A stretch of 18,192 bases of DNA from an uncultured Lachnospiraceae bacterium (GTDB lineage Bacteria > Bacillota > Clostridia > Lachnospirales > Lachnospiraceae). Each line of letters begins with the position of its first letter. Position 1 is the first letter of the stretch. Positions 1 to 7,687 of the stretch are shown here, piece after piece. The notes beneath the pieces were generated by a model, which was not told the DNA's origin, made no database searches, and saw nothing but the letters and a program-made list of their open reading frames with translations. The stretch covers positions 1-18,192 of the forward strand of contig CALWEE010000010.1 of assembly GCA_944376975.1 (NCBI GenBank). The letters are read 5' to 3'. The position numbers and the translations under genes are program-made.

Positions 1-265
1 CCAGATCAATGACCTGGAATCGATCAAGCAGATGATCGTGGCGGGGATCGGCGTTTCCATCCTGTCCCACTTCTCCAGTTCGGACGAGGGACGCGGCGGG
101 CAGGAGAGCGGCTATCCGTGAGCGACCGCCATCAAACGGCAAATTTATATCAGCTACAGGAAAGCCCGCCGTCTCTCTCCCATCCTTCGGGCATTCACCG
201 ACTATGCCCAAAAGCTTTACGCGGACAAAACACGGCTTCCCGCGTCTGCGCCTTTGGATCGATGA
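1..265 (+). pseudogene. C-terminal part of a LysR-type transcriptional regulator, interrupted by an in-frame TGA
   Basis: Reading in frame from base 2 gives NDLESIKQMIVAGIGVSILS, typical of the effector-binding domain of LysR regulators (a conserved Ile/Val-x-x-Gly-x-Gly-Val-x-Ile-Leu-Ser element). A TGA at 119-121 stops this frame. Beyond it the same frame continues as ATAIKRQIYISYRKARRLSP and then ILRAFTDYAQKLY, which is the normal end of such proteins, until TGA at 263-265. The distance between the two recognisable blocks fits an intact protein. The roughly 15 codons before the stop do not look like the family; fragments of the expected sequence (DE, AGR, LSV) appear in different frames, suggesting several small compensating indels. 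It is therefore a decayed gene or a local sequence error. The 5' part, with the helix-turn-helix, is outside the window. It is the only plus-strand gene here and converges on the SEC-C gene. Confidence 0.8.
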
Positions 266-300
266 TCCGAAAAGCCTTGTCGCGCGGGAAGCCGTGCTTC
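227..300. terminator. Bidirectional terminator between converging genes, with a nested hairpin in its loop
   Basis: A perfect 14-bp inverted repeat, CACGGCTTCCCGCG at 231-244 and its complement at 283-296, is preceded by AAAA (227-230) and followed by a T-rich run (297 onward), so it can act on both strands. The 38-nt loop contains a second short inverted repeat, GGATC-GAT-GATCC, at about 256-268. The stop codon of the extended LysR frame lies in this loop. The terminator serves the LysR remnant on the plus strand and the SEC-C gene on the minus strand. Confidence 0.85.
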
Positions 301-310
301 TTTTCATATA

Positions 311-826
311 TTACTGGTTCCTTCCGCAGCAGAACTTATATTTTTTGCCGCTGCCGCAAGGACAGGGATCGTTCCTTCCGATCTTCTTGCCTTTTACGAT
401 GGTCGTTGAACGTTTCTGCTCTTTATAGAGTTCTTTACGCCGCTCTTCCGGGATCAGCTTTTCCCACTGGGGCAGATTATAAAGCCAGTCCGCCCGGGCT
501 GCCACCATGTTATAGTACAGTTTTTCCAGATCGATATCGATGGTCACATGGGAATCCGCTTCCAGATCGTTCACCGGATTCGGCTCCTTGATGCTTTCGT
601 TGATGCCGTCCAGAAAGCCGCCGCCGAACAGGACCACGTCCATGCCGTATTTATCTGCCAATTCCTGCACCGTACCGGATACCACTTCCACCGGTTCTTC
701 CAGGAGCTGTTCGTAGATCGCCTTTTCCTGAAGGAAATAGTCCGTCCAGAATTTCTGCTGTCCTGAAGCGTCTTTTTTCAGGAGCTCCATCCTGTCTTCC
801 CATTGCTGCATTAAACTCATAGTCAT
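311..826 (-). CDS. SEC-C zinc-motif protein of unknown function
   Basis: A 171-residue cytosolic protein. The last 22 residues are a textbook SEC-C motif, [19 protein letters not shown], with zinc ligands Cys155, Cys157, Cys166 and Cys167. This small zinc fold is known from the SecA C-terminus and from many stand-alone proteins. The first 140 residues are acidic, helical and Trp/Tyr-rich and I recognise no named domain. An internal Met three codons in (start at 820) is equally plausible: AAGGTGA lies 6 bases before it, while AAAGGA lies 8 bases before the first ATG. The gene has its own consensus promoter and follows rlmB by 71 bases, so it may be transcribed both alone and by read-through. 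Function is unknown; a role in nucleic-acid or protein interaction is only a guess from the motif. Confidence 0.85.
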   Translation of the reverse strand: MTMSLMQQWEDRMELLKKDASGQQKFWTDYFLQEKAIYEQLLEEPVEVVSGTVQELADKYGMDVVLFGGGFLDGINESIKEPNPVNDLEADSHVTIDIDLEKLYYNMVAARADWLYNLPQWEKLIPEERRKELYKEQKRSTTIVKGKKIGRNDPCPCGSGKKYKFCCGRNQ

Positions 827-860
827 TCACCTTATCCTTTGACTTTATTTTATCTCATCC

Positions 861-889
861 ATTATATACAATGACTGTCGCCCTGTCAA
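861..889 (-). promoter_or_regulatory. Consensus sigma-A promoter for the SEC-C gene
   Basis: On the minus strand a perfect TTGACA (884-889), a 17-base spacer and a perfect TATAAT (861-866) lie about 35 bases upstream of the SEC-C start, in the gap after rlmB. All twelve hexamer positions match the vegetative consensus, so strong constitutive expression is expected. No operator-like repeat overlaps it. Confidence 0.85.
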
Positions 890-897
890 ATACCGGT

Positions 898-1638
898 TTA
901 TCCCATCCGCTGCCGCACGATCTCATAGGCCAGCACGCCGGCTGCCACCGAAGCGTTCAACGAATCGATATCGCCTTTCATCGGGATCGCCGCCGTAAGA
1001 TCGCACTTTTCTTTCAGCAGGCGCCCCACTCCGTTCCCTTCATTGCCGATGACCAGTCCGATGGGGCCTTTCAGATCCGTTCTGTACATAAGTTCCCCGT
1101 CCATATCGGCGCAGACAAACCATAAGCCTTCTTCTTTCAGCCGGTCGATGGTCTGTCCCAGGTTGGCCACTTTGGCCACCGGCGTATAATTAATGGCTCC
1201 GGCGGAAGTACGGGCCACCACGCCGGTCAGCCCGACCGCGCGGTGCTTCGGGATGATGACGCCGTGGGCGCCGCACAGATTGGCCGTACGGATCATTGCG
1301 CCCAGATTGTGGGGATCTTCTATGCCATCCAGTATAAAGATGAACGGATCTTCGCCCTTTTCCCGCGCCCTGTCAAGGATGTCATCCACGCTCGCGTAAG
1401 TATACGCCGCGGCGATGGCGATCACGCCCTGATGGTGGCGCGTCTCAGAAAGCTGGTCCAGCCGTTCCTTTGAGACAAAGCTGACGAAGGTATCCTGTTT
1501 CCTGGCCTCCCGGAGTATGGTCCTTACAGGCCCGTCCTGGCATCCGTCCAGCACGAACAGCTTATCGATGGTCCTGCCGGACCGGAACGCTTCGATCACC
1601 GGATTCCTGCCCTCTATTTTTGATTCTTCATATCCCAT
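898..1638 (-). CDS. rlmB: 23S rRNA (guanosine-2251-2'-O)-methyltransferase, TrmH/SpoU family
   Basis: This 246-residue protein is a SpoU-class (knotted SPOUT) methyltransferase. Family knowledge says RlmB 2'-O-methylates G2251 in the 23S rRNA peptidyl-transferase region using S-adenosylmethionine. An N-terminal substrate-binding segment (about residues 7-80, starting EGRNPVIEAF) precedes the knot. The three SpoU motifs are all visible: DPHNLGAMIRTA (108-119, with Asn111 and Arg117), LVIGNEGNGV (195-204, Glu200) and PMKGDIDSLNASVAAG (219-234, Ser227 and Asn229). The start is the ATG at 1638 rather than an upstream in-frame codon, because AGGAG lies 7 bases before it and the protein then begins as the family does. 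The first 11 bases overlap the end of mrnC, implying translational coupling. Gene order cysS-mrnC-rlmB is the usual Firmicutes arrangement. Confidence 0.95.
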   Translation of the reverse strand: MGYEESKIEGRNPVIEAFRSGRTIDKLFVLDGCQDGPVRTILREARKQDTFVSFVSKERLDQLSETRHHQGVIAIAAAYTYASVDDILDRAREKGEDPFIFILDGIEDPHNLGAMIRTANLCGAHGVIIPKHRAVGLTGVVARTSAGAINYTPVAKVANLGQTIDRLKEEGLWFVCADMDGELMYRTDLKGPIGLVIGNEGNGVGRLLKEKCDLTAAIPMKGDIDSLNASVAAGVLAYEIVRQRMG

Positions 1639-2113
1639 GTGTATTCTCCTGTCTTTCCAAAGCGAGTATCTGTTCCATTCCGGCGTCAAGCCCTTCCCGG
1701 ATCAGGCAGAGCATACGGCCATAGTCATTTTTCAGGTACAGCCAGCCCATCAGCGCTTCAAAGCCGGTGGCCATGCGGTAATCGATCATACTGGCATGTT
1801 TGGCCACCGTATGGGACTTGGTATTGCGCCCCCGTCTGTAAATGGCTTCTTCTTCCGGCAAAAGCCGGCCGTTTTCCGAAAGCCGGCGGATCATGCGGGC
1901 CTGGGCCGACGCTTTGACAAGCTGGCTGGCCCGTCGATGGAGTTTCTGTACCGGCGCGTTCCCATGCTTTAAAAGCAGCGACCGGATGATCAGCTCATAC
2001 GCCGCGTCCCCGATATAAGCCAGGACAAGGGGCGAATACTGGCCGGTATCCGCCGACGCGCCGCCGAAAAGCTGATCGGCCAACGCCTCCAGTTCCCTTA
2101 CGCCCGTTTCCAT
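1628..2113 (-). CDS. mrnC: Mini-ribonuclease III
   Basis: This 161-residue protein consists of a single RNase III catalytic domain without the double-stranded-RNA-binding domain. In the Firmicutes family it matures 23S rRNA as a dimer. The signature near the N-terminus, LAYIGDAAYE (31-40), carries the metal-binding Asp36, and the C-terminal block ATGFEALMGWLYL (115-127) carries the second acidic site, Glu119. The GRNTKSHTVAKHA segment (95-107) is also typical. The start is the ATG at 2113, inside the last codons of cysS (16-base overlap), with GAGAGGG a few bases upstream; a longer reading upstream would only translate cysS out of frame. It overlaps rlmB by 11 bases at its own end, so cysS, mrnC and rlmB are very likely translated from one message. 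Confidence 0.93.
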   Translation of the reverse strand: METGVRELEALADQLFGGASADTGQYSPLVLAYIGDAAYELIIRSLLLKHGNAPVQKLHRRASQLVKASAQARMIRRLSENGRLLPEEEAIYRRGRNTKSHTVAKHASMIDYRMATGFEALMGWLYLKNDYGRMLCLIREGLDAGMEQILALERQENTHGI

Positions 2114-3498
2114 TTGACACCCTCTCGTGTATCTTCCAGCAAGATCCCCTGGGCCGCCAGCTGATCGCGGATCGCGTCCGCCCGGGCAAAGTCGCGGGCT
2201 TTCCGCGCCGCCTGCCGTTCTTCGATCAGCGCTTCGATATCGCTGTCCAGTATCTCCTTTTCCCGTTCCGTGATGATGCCCAGCACGCCGCAAAGGGTCT
2301 CGATCTTTGTCCGTACATAGTCGATCAGGCCTTCGGACGACGCCTCATCCACCGATATGTTGGCCAGGCGGACCAGCTCGAAGATGGCGGACACCGCGTC
2401 CGCGGTGTTAAAATCGTCTTCCATCGCGTCCTCAAACTTCCGGACCAGGGCATCCGCCTGCTCTGCCACCGGTTTTTCCTCTTCCCGGATCGCTCCGCCT
2501 GTACCGGAAAGATCTTTCAGCCGGTCAACGGCGGTCAGGATCCGTTCCAGACCGTTTTTGGAAGCGGCCATCAGGTCGGCGCTGAAGTTTAACGGACTGC
2601 GGTAATGGGCGCTGAGCATGAAAAACCGGAGCACCTGAAGATCGTATTTTTCACTGATCTCCCGGACCGTGAAGAAATTGCCCAGCGATTTGGACATCTT
2701 CACATTGTCGATGTTGAGGAAACCGTTGTGCATCCAGTATTTCGCGAAAGTTTCCCCATTGGCCGCCTCACTCTGGGCGATCTCGTTTTCGTGATGGGGG
2801 AAGATCAGGTCTTCGCCGCCGGCATGGATATCGATCTCGTCTCCAAGATATTTTTTGGACATGACCGAACACTCGATATGCCAGCCCGGACGGCCGTCGC
2901 CCCACGGCGAAGGCCACGAAGGTTCGCCTTCTTTTTTCGGCTTCCAGAGGACAAAATCCAGCGGGTCTTCTTTGCCTTCTTCCCCTGTGACCGCGATGGA
3001 ACGGTGTCCGGCTTCCAGATCGTCCACGTTTTTATGGGACAGTTTGCCGTATCCGTTAAACGAGCGGGTACGGAAATAGACGGTTCCCCCCGCGTTGTAC
3101 GCGTGGCCTTTATCGATCAGCGTCTGGATCATCTCGATCATGCCGCCGATCTCCTCTGTCGCCCTCGGATGATGGGTCGCTTCTTTTACGTTCAGCCCTT
3201 CCATATCTTTCCGCGCTTCTTTGATGAAACGCTCGGATATGACCGACGCGTCCACGCCTTCTTCATTGGCCTTTTTGATGATCTTATCATCCACGTCCGT
3301 AAAATTGGACACGTAGTTCACGTCGTACCCTTTGTATTCAAAATATCTGCGGACCGTATCGAATACGATCATGGGCCGGGCGTTTCCGATGTGGATATAG
3401 TTGTATACGGTGGGTCCGCATACGTACATACGGACCTTTCCCGGCTCCACCGGCACAAAATCTTCTTTTTTTCGTGTCATCGTATTATATATCTTCAT
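2098..3498 (-). CDS. cysS: Cysteinyl-tRNA synthetase
   Basis: This 466-residue class I aminoacyl-tRNA synthetase attaches cysteine to tRNA-Cys. The N-terminal block MYVCGPTVYNYIHIGNARP contains the zinc ligand Cys27 and the HIGH-type motif HIGN (36-39). Further on are WHIECS, with the second zinc cysteine, and FPHHENE, with the zinc-binding histidines. The KMSKS loop is exact (VKMSKSLGNF). The C-terminal part is the helical DALR-type tRNA-binding region and a basic tail ending WKRA. Length matches the bacterial family. AGGAGG sits 6 bases before the ATG. The gene follows the GNAT gene by 17 bases and overlaps mrnC by 16 bases. Nothing about it looks unusual. Confidence 0.97.
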   Translation of the reverse strand: MKIYNTMTRKKEDFVPVEPGKVRMYVCGPTVYNYIHIGNARPMIVFDTVRRYFEYKGYDVNYVSNFTDVDDKIIKKANEEGVDASVISERFIKEARKDMEGLNVKEATHHPRATEEIGGMIEMIQTLIDKGHAYNAGGTVYFRTRSFNGYGKLSHKNVDDLEAGHRSIAVTGEEGKEDPLDFVLWKPKKEGEPSWPSPWGDGRPGWHIECSVMSKKYLGDEIDIHAGGEDLIFPHHENEIAQSEAANGETFAKYWMHNGFLNIDNVKMSKSLGNFFTVREISEKYDLQVLRFFMLSAHYRSPLNFSADLMAASKNGLERILTAVDRLKDLSGTGGAIREEEKPVAEQADALVRKFEDAMEDDFNTADAVSAIFELVRLANISVDEASSEGLIDYVRTKIETLCGVLGIITEREKEILDSDIEALIEERQAARKARDFARADAIRDQLAAQGILLEDTREGVKWKRA

Positions 3499-3515
3499 GT
3501 TCTTCCTCCTGTCTG

Positions 3516-4622
3516 TCAGACGATTTCATTGATAAATATATGTTCAAAAGGACGTATCCCGTCAACCGCTCCGCCCTGTCCGAAAGCCGCCTCCAAAAGC
3601 GTCTCCACGGATACGGCCCGGCATCCCGCCTCCGGTTTTTCCAGCCGTTTTACGGATCGGGCTCTTTTCCGTTCCACGTCGATACGGAAATATCCGTTGT
3701 TCTTCCCGATCACCGGATCGGAAACGTCCAGGCAGACCGTTCCTTCATCGCCTTCGTAGCGCAGCAGCATGAGAAAGCTTTCCAGATGGATGATCCTTCC
3801 CATGATCATGGGCCGGTAACCGGTCTTTATGCCCGCCTCCCGGATGGAGCATGGTGGCATGAGCAGGATACCCTCCCGTTCGCCCAGATGATCCGCAAGC
3901 CATTCGGCGATCCGGACTTCGTAACCCGGCCGCGCCAGTACCTCCCGGACTTCATAAGTTTCTTCGGCGATATAGGCCGCCGTGCCCACCAGCGTCTCCC
4001 GCTCATAAAACAGGAGCGCTTCCCCGCCGTCCGAAGCGGTTTCCTTTAAAAGTTCTTCGTAGTATCTTTCATCTCTCCATGTAAACACATCCATCTGATC
4101 TTCCAGACGCGCGTTGGCCCACCGGGCCAGCCGTCCCGCGTCCGCCATTCCCGCCGGCAAAGCCCTTAACGCCGCGTCGCCGGCCGCCCGCATATAATGG
4201 CCGGTCGGCTCTCTTTTCGCCGCGCGGGCGAAAAACTGACGGTAGATGTATCGGAACCCGAAAGGTTCGTATATCTTCCGGTCGGCCGGCATCAGATAGG
4301 CAAACGGCTGCTTTTCCCTGTAAAGGCAGTCAAATGTCCCGTAAAGGAGCCGCCGCATGCAGCCTTGATGCCGATACGCTTCATCGGTTGCCACACCCAC
4401 GATATACGTGCTGTCAAACCGCCTTTTATCGGCGGAAAGCACATACGGGTTCAAATGGATCATGGAGACGAGTCGTCCGTCTTTCTTTATGCCGGATATC
4501 CGGTTCCTTCGCGCTACGGTCTGAAAATAAAAATCCGCGTAAGATTCCGGATCGTGGAAACAGTCCTGCCAGAGCCGGCGTACCGCTTCCCCATCTTCCG
4601 GTCCTATCCACTGTATGGTCAT
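3516..4622 (-). CDS. GNAT N-acetyltransferase, Eis-like (COG4552-type) architecture
   Basis: This 368-residue cytosolic protein has an N-terminal GNAT fold (residues 1 to about 130). Acetyl-CoA motif A reads VGVATDEAYRHQGCMRRLL (75-93), matching the usual V-x-x-x-x-x-x-x-R-x-x-G pattern (Arg84, Gly87). The block LMPADRKIYEPFGF (110-123) is characteristic of Eis-like proteins. A second half of about 230 residues probably contains the degenerate second GNAT and SCP2-like domains of that family. Known Eis relatives acetylate amino groups of small molecules, including aminoglycosides, but the physiological substrate cannot be read from sequence. The ATG follows the stop of the DUF2156 gene by 8 bases, with AGGTGA overlapping that stop region. 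It lies 17 bases before cysS, so it belongs to the ispF-rlmB operon. Confidence 0.8.
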   Translation of the reverse strand: MTIQWIGPEDGEAVRRLWQDCFHDPESYADFYFQTVARRNRISGIKKDGRLVSMIHLNPYVLSADKRRFDSTYIVGVATDEAYRHQGCMRRLLYGTFDCLYREKQPFAYLMPADRKIYEPFGFRYIYRQFFARAAKREPTGHYMRAAGDAALRALPAGMADAGRLARWANARLEDQMDVFTWRDERYYEELLKETASDGGEALLFYERETLVGTAAYIAEETYEVREVLARPGYEVRIAEWLADHLGEREGILLMPPCSIREAGIKTGYRPMIMGRIIHLESFLMLLRYEGDEGTVCLDVSDPVIGKNNGYFRIDVERKRARSVKRLEKPEAGCRAVSVETLLEAAFGQGGAVDGIRPFEHIFINEIV

Positions 4623-4630
4623 CGCGTCAC

Positions 4631-5554
4631 CTATTTTTCGATAATGTTGTATTTTTGCATCAGATAAATGGGATGATACGACATCTTGGCTTTTCTCAGC
4701 CCTTCAAGGCCCATGTCATCTTCCCGGTTGACAAAAAGCGCGTCCGGAAACTCATGGACCAGCATCTGCTGATTGATAAACGCGTACAGTCCCCGTATGT
4801 TGGGATTCGCTTTTTCCACATGGATCACGGCCATGCGTTCATGTTTCCCGTAGACGCCCAGGGAAAACGCTTCCATCTGGCCGTCAATGTACACCGCCCC
4901 CATGTTAAAGTCCACGCAGAGCTGATTCTCCAGCAGATATTCGATCCCGTTCAGCTCAAAGTCCACCCGGTGATAATCATCTTCGATATCCCGCGCGTCT
5001 TCCCACTTTCTCAGGAAGGCCATGATCTCATCCTTGCTCGCGCAGCACAGGGACCGGTATTCATAGCGGCCTTCATATTCCTTCAGGAAGGCGTTCAGAT
5101 GGTTTTTCTTTTTATGGTATTTTTTTCCCGACAGCTCGCGCAGCTTCTGGGCGCTGTAAATGTAGTCGAAGTACCGGCGGTCCGCTTCGACGCGAAAAGC
5201 GTCTTCCGGCAGGCGGAGCAGGTCGCAGCCCTTTTCATCCGCCAGATAGATGACCAGCTTCTTGCCGAGCACTTCGTTAAAATACCGCTTCGTCTTGTCA
5301 AAATATTTCCTGAGATCCTCTTCCCGGCACAAAGGGAGCATGGAAAAGGTTTCCCCGAAGGCGTTCATGATCCAGATCAGACCGCCCTCATCGGCCACGT
5401 ACCGGGTATTGTAATAGTCTTTCCATATAAAATGGCTCATCACCACGTTCTCGCACGTGTGGGAATAGCGCATTTTAAAATAGGGAAGCAGCAGGTCATA
5501 ATCTTCTGCCCGAAGCTCCCTGGGTGTTTCACTTATGATCGTCCCTGTACTCAT
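4631..5554 (-). CDS. DUF2156 protein, C-terminal domain of lysyl-phosphatidylglycerol synthase type, soluble
   Basis: This 307-residue protein matches the DUF2156 family, a tandem GNAT-like fold found as the catalytic part of MprF-type phosphatidylglycerol lysyltransferases. Supporting segments are [16 protein letters not shown] (141-156) and the C-terminal hallmark [20 protein letters not shown] (275-294). No membrane spans are visible, unlike MprF, so it is a stand-alone cytosolic version. Such proteins may transfer aminoacyl groups from tRNA to an acceptor, but that is family inference and the acceptor is unknown. The start is the ATG at 5554, in a 4-base ATGA overlap with the ispF stop and about 10 bases after GGAGG within ispF; a longer reading would be ispF out of frame. 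Proximity to cysS, 1.1 kb downstream in the same operon, is suggestive but proves nothing. Confidence 0.8.
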   Translation of the reverse strand: MSTGTIISETPRELRAEDYDLLLPYFKMRYSHTCENVVMSHFIWKDYYNTRYVADEGGLIWIMNAFGETFSMLPLCREEDLRKYFDKTKRYFNEVLGKKLVIYLADEKGCDLLRLPEDAFRVEADRRYFDYIYSAQKLRELSGKKYHKKKNHLNAFLKEYEGRYEYRSLCCASKDEIMAFLRKWEDARDIEDDYHRVDFELNGIEYLLENQLCVDFNMGAVYIDGQMEAFSLGVYGKHERMAVIHVEKANPNIRGLYAFINQQMLVHEFPDALFVNREDDMGLEGLRKAKMSYHPIYLMQKYNIIEK

Positions 5555-6030
5555 TTCTGTTTTTCCTCCAACAGGCAGACAGCCGAAGCCGCGATGCCCA
5601 GTCCTTCGCCGGTAAAGCCAAGCCCTTCTTCCGTTGTCGCCTTCACGTTCACGCAAGATACGGAGATGTCCAACACGGCCGCCATATTTTTTCGCATATC
5701 CGGAATATATCCGGCCATTTTAGGCCGCTGGGCAATGATCGTCGCGTCCAGATTGCCGACCCGGTAACCGGCTTTATCGATCAGAGCGCTCACATGTTCC
5801 ATAAGCTTCATGCTGGATATCCCTTTATAGGCGTCGTCCGAATCCGGAAAATGCCGGCCGATATCACCGAGGGCCGCCGCCCCGAGCAAAGCGTCCATTA
5901 CCGCGTGCAGCAAAACGTCCGCGTCCGAATGGCCCAGAAGCCCCCGTTCATAAGGTATCGTCACGCCGCCGATGATGAGCGGCCTGCCTTCGGTCAGCCG
6001 GTGGACGTCATAGCCCATACCTACTCTCAT
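5551..6030 (-). CDS. ispF: 2-C-methyl-D-erythritol 2,4-cyclodiphosphate synthase
   Basis: This 159-residue enzyme catalyses the fifth step of the MEP isoprenoid pathway, cyclising CDP-methylerythritol 2-phosphate with release of CMP. It matches the family over its full length. Zinc ligands are in GMGYDVHRL (Asp8, His10) and [11 protein letters not shown] (first His about 34); [10 protein letters not shown] and the C-terminal [18 protein letters not shown] block are diagnostic. It works as a homotrimer. The ATG is preceded by AAAGGAG 7 bases upstream. It is the first gene of the operon, behind a promoter at about 6096-6124, and overlaps the DUF2156 gene by 4 bases (ATGA). ispD is not adjacent and must lie elsewhere. 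Confidence 0.97.
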   Translation of the reverse strand: MRVGMGYDVHRLTEGRPLIIGGVTIPYERGLLGHSDADVLLHAVMDALLGAAALGDIGRHFPDSDDAYKGISSMKLMEHVSALIDKAGYRVGNLDATIIAQRPKMAGYIPDMRKNMAAVLDISVSCVNVKATTEEGLGFTGEGLGIAASAVCLLEEKQK

Positions 6031-6095
6031 GATCCCACTCCTTTGTCTTTTTCATACCTGTCGGCCGGATGATCCGACGAAAAAGGTCTATCCCC

Positions 6096-6124
6096 AGTAT
6101 ACAAGGATATGTCCGGTTCGGCAA
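6096..6124 (-). promoter_or_regulatory. Probable sigma-A promoter of the ispF operon
   Basis: On the minus strand TTGCCG (6119-6124), a 17-base spacer and TATACT (6096-6101) lie about 66 bases before the ispF ATG, just after the terminator of the larA transcript. Four of six and five of six consensus positions match. A short palindrome, CGGATGATCCG, lies between promoter and gene at about 6066-6076; its role is unknown. Confidence 0.6.
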
Positions 6125-6162
6125 GGGCAAATTGTCCGGCCCCTCTTCCGTCCTCTCACGCC

Positions 6163-6189
6163 AAAAAGGCCGCCGCTTACGCGGCAGCC
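6163..6189 (-). terminator. Rho-independent terminator after larA-like gene
   Basis: On the minus strand GGCTGCCGC-GTAA-GCGGCGGCC (one G-T pair in a 9-bp stem, 4-base loop) is followed directly by TTTTT. It lies about 22 bases after the larA-like stop and closes the long sugar-phosphate gene run before the ispF promoter. Confidence 0.92.
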
Positions 6190-6211
6190 TCTTTGCTGTA
6201 AGTTGATCTTA

Positions 6212-7687
6212 TCAATGACGGTGACCGTACGCGTCCATGCAGTCCTTGGCAGGATCTTTCATGCACAGATGCACAGCCGCCTTCTTAAATGTCATGGGCA
6301 GCGCCAGGATGTTGGGGTTTTCTCCCACATATTTCTTCTTGGCGTCTTCCAGCGCTTCCTCAAAGGTTGCCCGCGTCTTTAATCCCATGCCTCTGGCATA
6401 TCCCGGTTCCTCACAGCCGACCATATAAATGGCGCTGGTGTTCATCTCGGCGATATGTCCGCAGGACATCATGGAGAAGCCGTGGAACGGATGGAAAGCG
6501 TTGGTAAACCGATATTTACGGATATATTCTTCGTTTGTCGCGAAATATTCTCCATAACGGTTCATATCCGGAAGGGTATTCATATGGTCATGCTGGAACA
6601 GGTTGTAAACCTCTCTCAGATACGGCCACAGTTCATCGTGGAAATAGCCGTTGCAGGTGGACGCGCAGATGATCACGCAGCGGTCGCTCATGACACGTTT
6701 AAACCGGAGCACCTGAGCGCTCAGGGCCTGCATCATCATGATCGGGTTGGTGCCCATGCCGTCGCCGTAATGGAACTTCTGGGGCATACCGAATACGAGT
6801 ACGTCGTATTTCTTTTCAGCCCAGTGGACATAGGTCCTCTCATCGGCAACTTTCCAGCTGATCGGCATCATCTCTTTGGCATAACCGGAGAAGATGGCGA
6901 TCTGACGGGAATTGGTATCCAGCACCGCGTCGCAGCAGAAGAACGGATGACCCATCTTTTCTTCCATGTGCATGCTGATCTCGTCAAATTTGTTCCGCAT
7001 CAGGCTGCCGCCGTTGACCGGCGTGAAATCGTCCCGGTGCATAACAGACGGCACGTGATGGCTGGCAATGGATTTCCAGTTGGTGATACCGGTGGCGCTG
7101 TGCTTATAGCCGCCGGAGTAGCCGCCGTAAGGATTGCCCTGAACATGGCCGATGAGGATCGGGATGTCACATTCATACACATATTTGTTCATATATACCG
7201 GATCGCCCCGTTTTGTCGTTCCCAGATCGACCATATGGTCCGGATCTTCGCTGTCATGGCTGATGATCTGTCCGGTCGGCCAGAACTCATTGAACAGTTC
7301 TTCGCCGAAGATCGCTTTCGCGTCGGATTCTTTGCTCCGGGGATGCAGGCCGTTGGAAATGATGAAAAGGATATCTTTCTTTTCCACGCCTGCCGCGTAA
7401 AGCTCTTTCAGGATACATTTAATGCTCACTTTTCTGTGGCTGGTCGCCTGCTCGCCGCCTTTTACCCGGTCCGGTACGACAAAGGTCACGGTGGAGCCTT
7501 TATGGGCCAGTTCCGTCAGCGTCGGCATGCCGATGGGATGCGCCAGGCTTTCTTCATAAGCTTCGATCAGTTTGTCTTCCGGGATATACGCCGGATCTTT
7601 TACGGTTTCGCCGGGGATAAAAATATCGGTATTATCCGGCAGCTCCGCGCTCATCGTTCCCTGGCCATATTCAAAATCCAGTTTCAT
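6212..7687 (-). CDS. LarA-family (nickel-pincer 2-hydroxyacid racemase/epimerase-like) protein, long form
   Basis: This 491-residue protein belongs to the lactate racemase LarA family (DUF2088 N-terminal domain). Characterised members racemise or epimerise 2-hydroxyacids using a nickel-pincer nucleotide covalently held by a lysine. Candidate counterparts of known LarA residues are His115 (SNGLHPRSK), His181 (LIGHVQGN), Lys195 (GGYSGGYKHSATG), His211 (ASHH) and Asp73-Arg74 (VPDRVKGG); the 16-residue Lys-to-His spacing matches LarA. It is about 65 residues longer than classical LarA, with an insertion before the lysine. Cofactor genes larB, larC and larE are not in the window. Its ATG overlaps the TIM stop by 4 bases, with GGAGG upstream, so it is the last gene of the pfk-fba-tpi run. 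The substrate is unknown; lactate, a sugar acid or another hydroxyacid are all possible. Confidence 0.8.
   Translation of the reverse strand: MKLDFEYGQGTMSAELPDNTDIFIPGETVKDPAYIPEDKLIEAYEESLAHPIGMPTLTELAHKGSTVTFVVPDRVKGGEQATSHRKVSIKCILKELYAAGVEKKDILFIISNGLHPRSKESDAKAIFGEELFNEFWPTGQIISHDSEDPDHMVDLGTTKRGDPVYMNKYVYECDIPILIGHVQGNPYGGYSGGYKHSATGITNWKSIASHHVPSVMHRDDFTPVNGGSLMRNKFDEISMHMEEKMGHPFFCCDAVLDTNSRQIAIFSGYAKEMMPISWKVADERTYVHWAEKKYDVLVFGMPQKFHYGDGMGTNPIMMMQALSAQVLRFKRVMSDRCVIICASTCNGYFHDELWPYLREVYNLFQHDHMNTLPDMNRYGEYFATNEEYIRKYRFTNAFHPFHGFSMMSCGHIAEMNTSAIYMVGCEEPGYARGMGLKTRATFEEALEDAKKKYVGENPNILALPMTFKKAAVHLCMKDPAKDCMDAYGHRH

Noticed and set aside
119..121. TGA as a selenocysteine or recoded codon in the LysR frame
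   Set aside because: LysR effector domains have no selenocysteine at this place, no recoding hairpin is evident next to it, and the flanking residues look frameshifted, so decay or sequence error is simpler.
2605..3759. Long plus-strand open frame opposite cysS
   Set aside because: It is antisense to a certain gene, has no recognisable motif or ribosome site and shows the odd His/Phe/Val-rich composition expected from reading a GC-rich gene backwards.
4334..5767. Plus-strand open frame of 477 codons opposite the GNAT and DUF2156 genes
   Set aside because: It spans two real genes and part of ispF on the other strand, and its composition is that of an antisense shadow with no domain visible.
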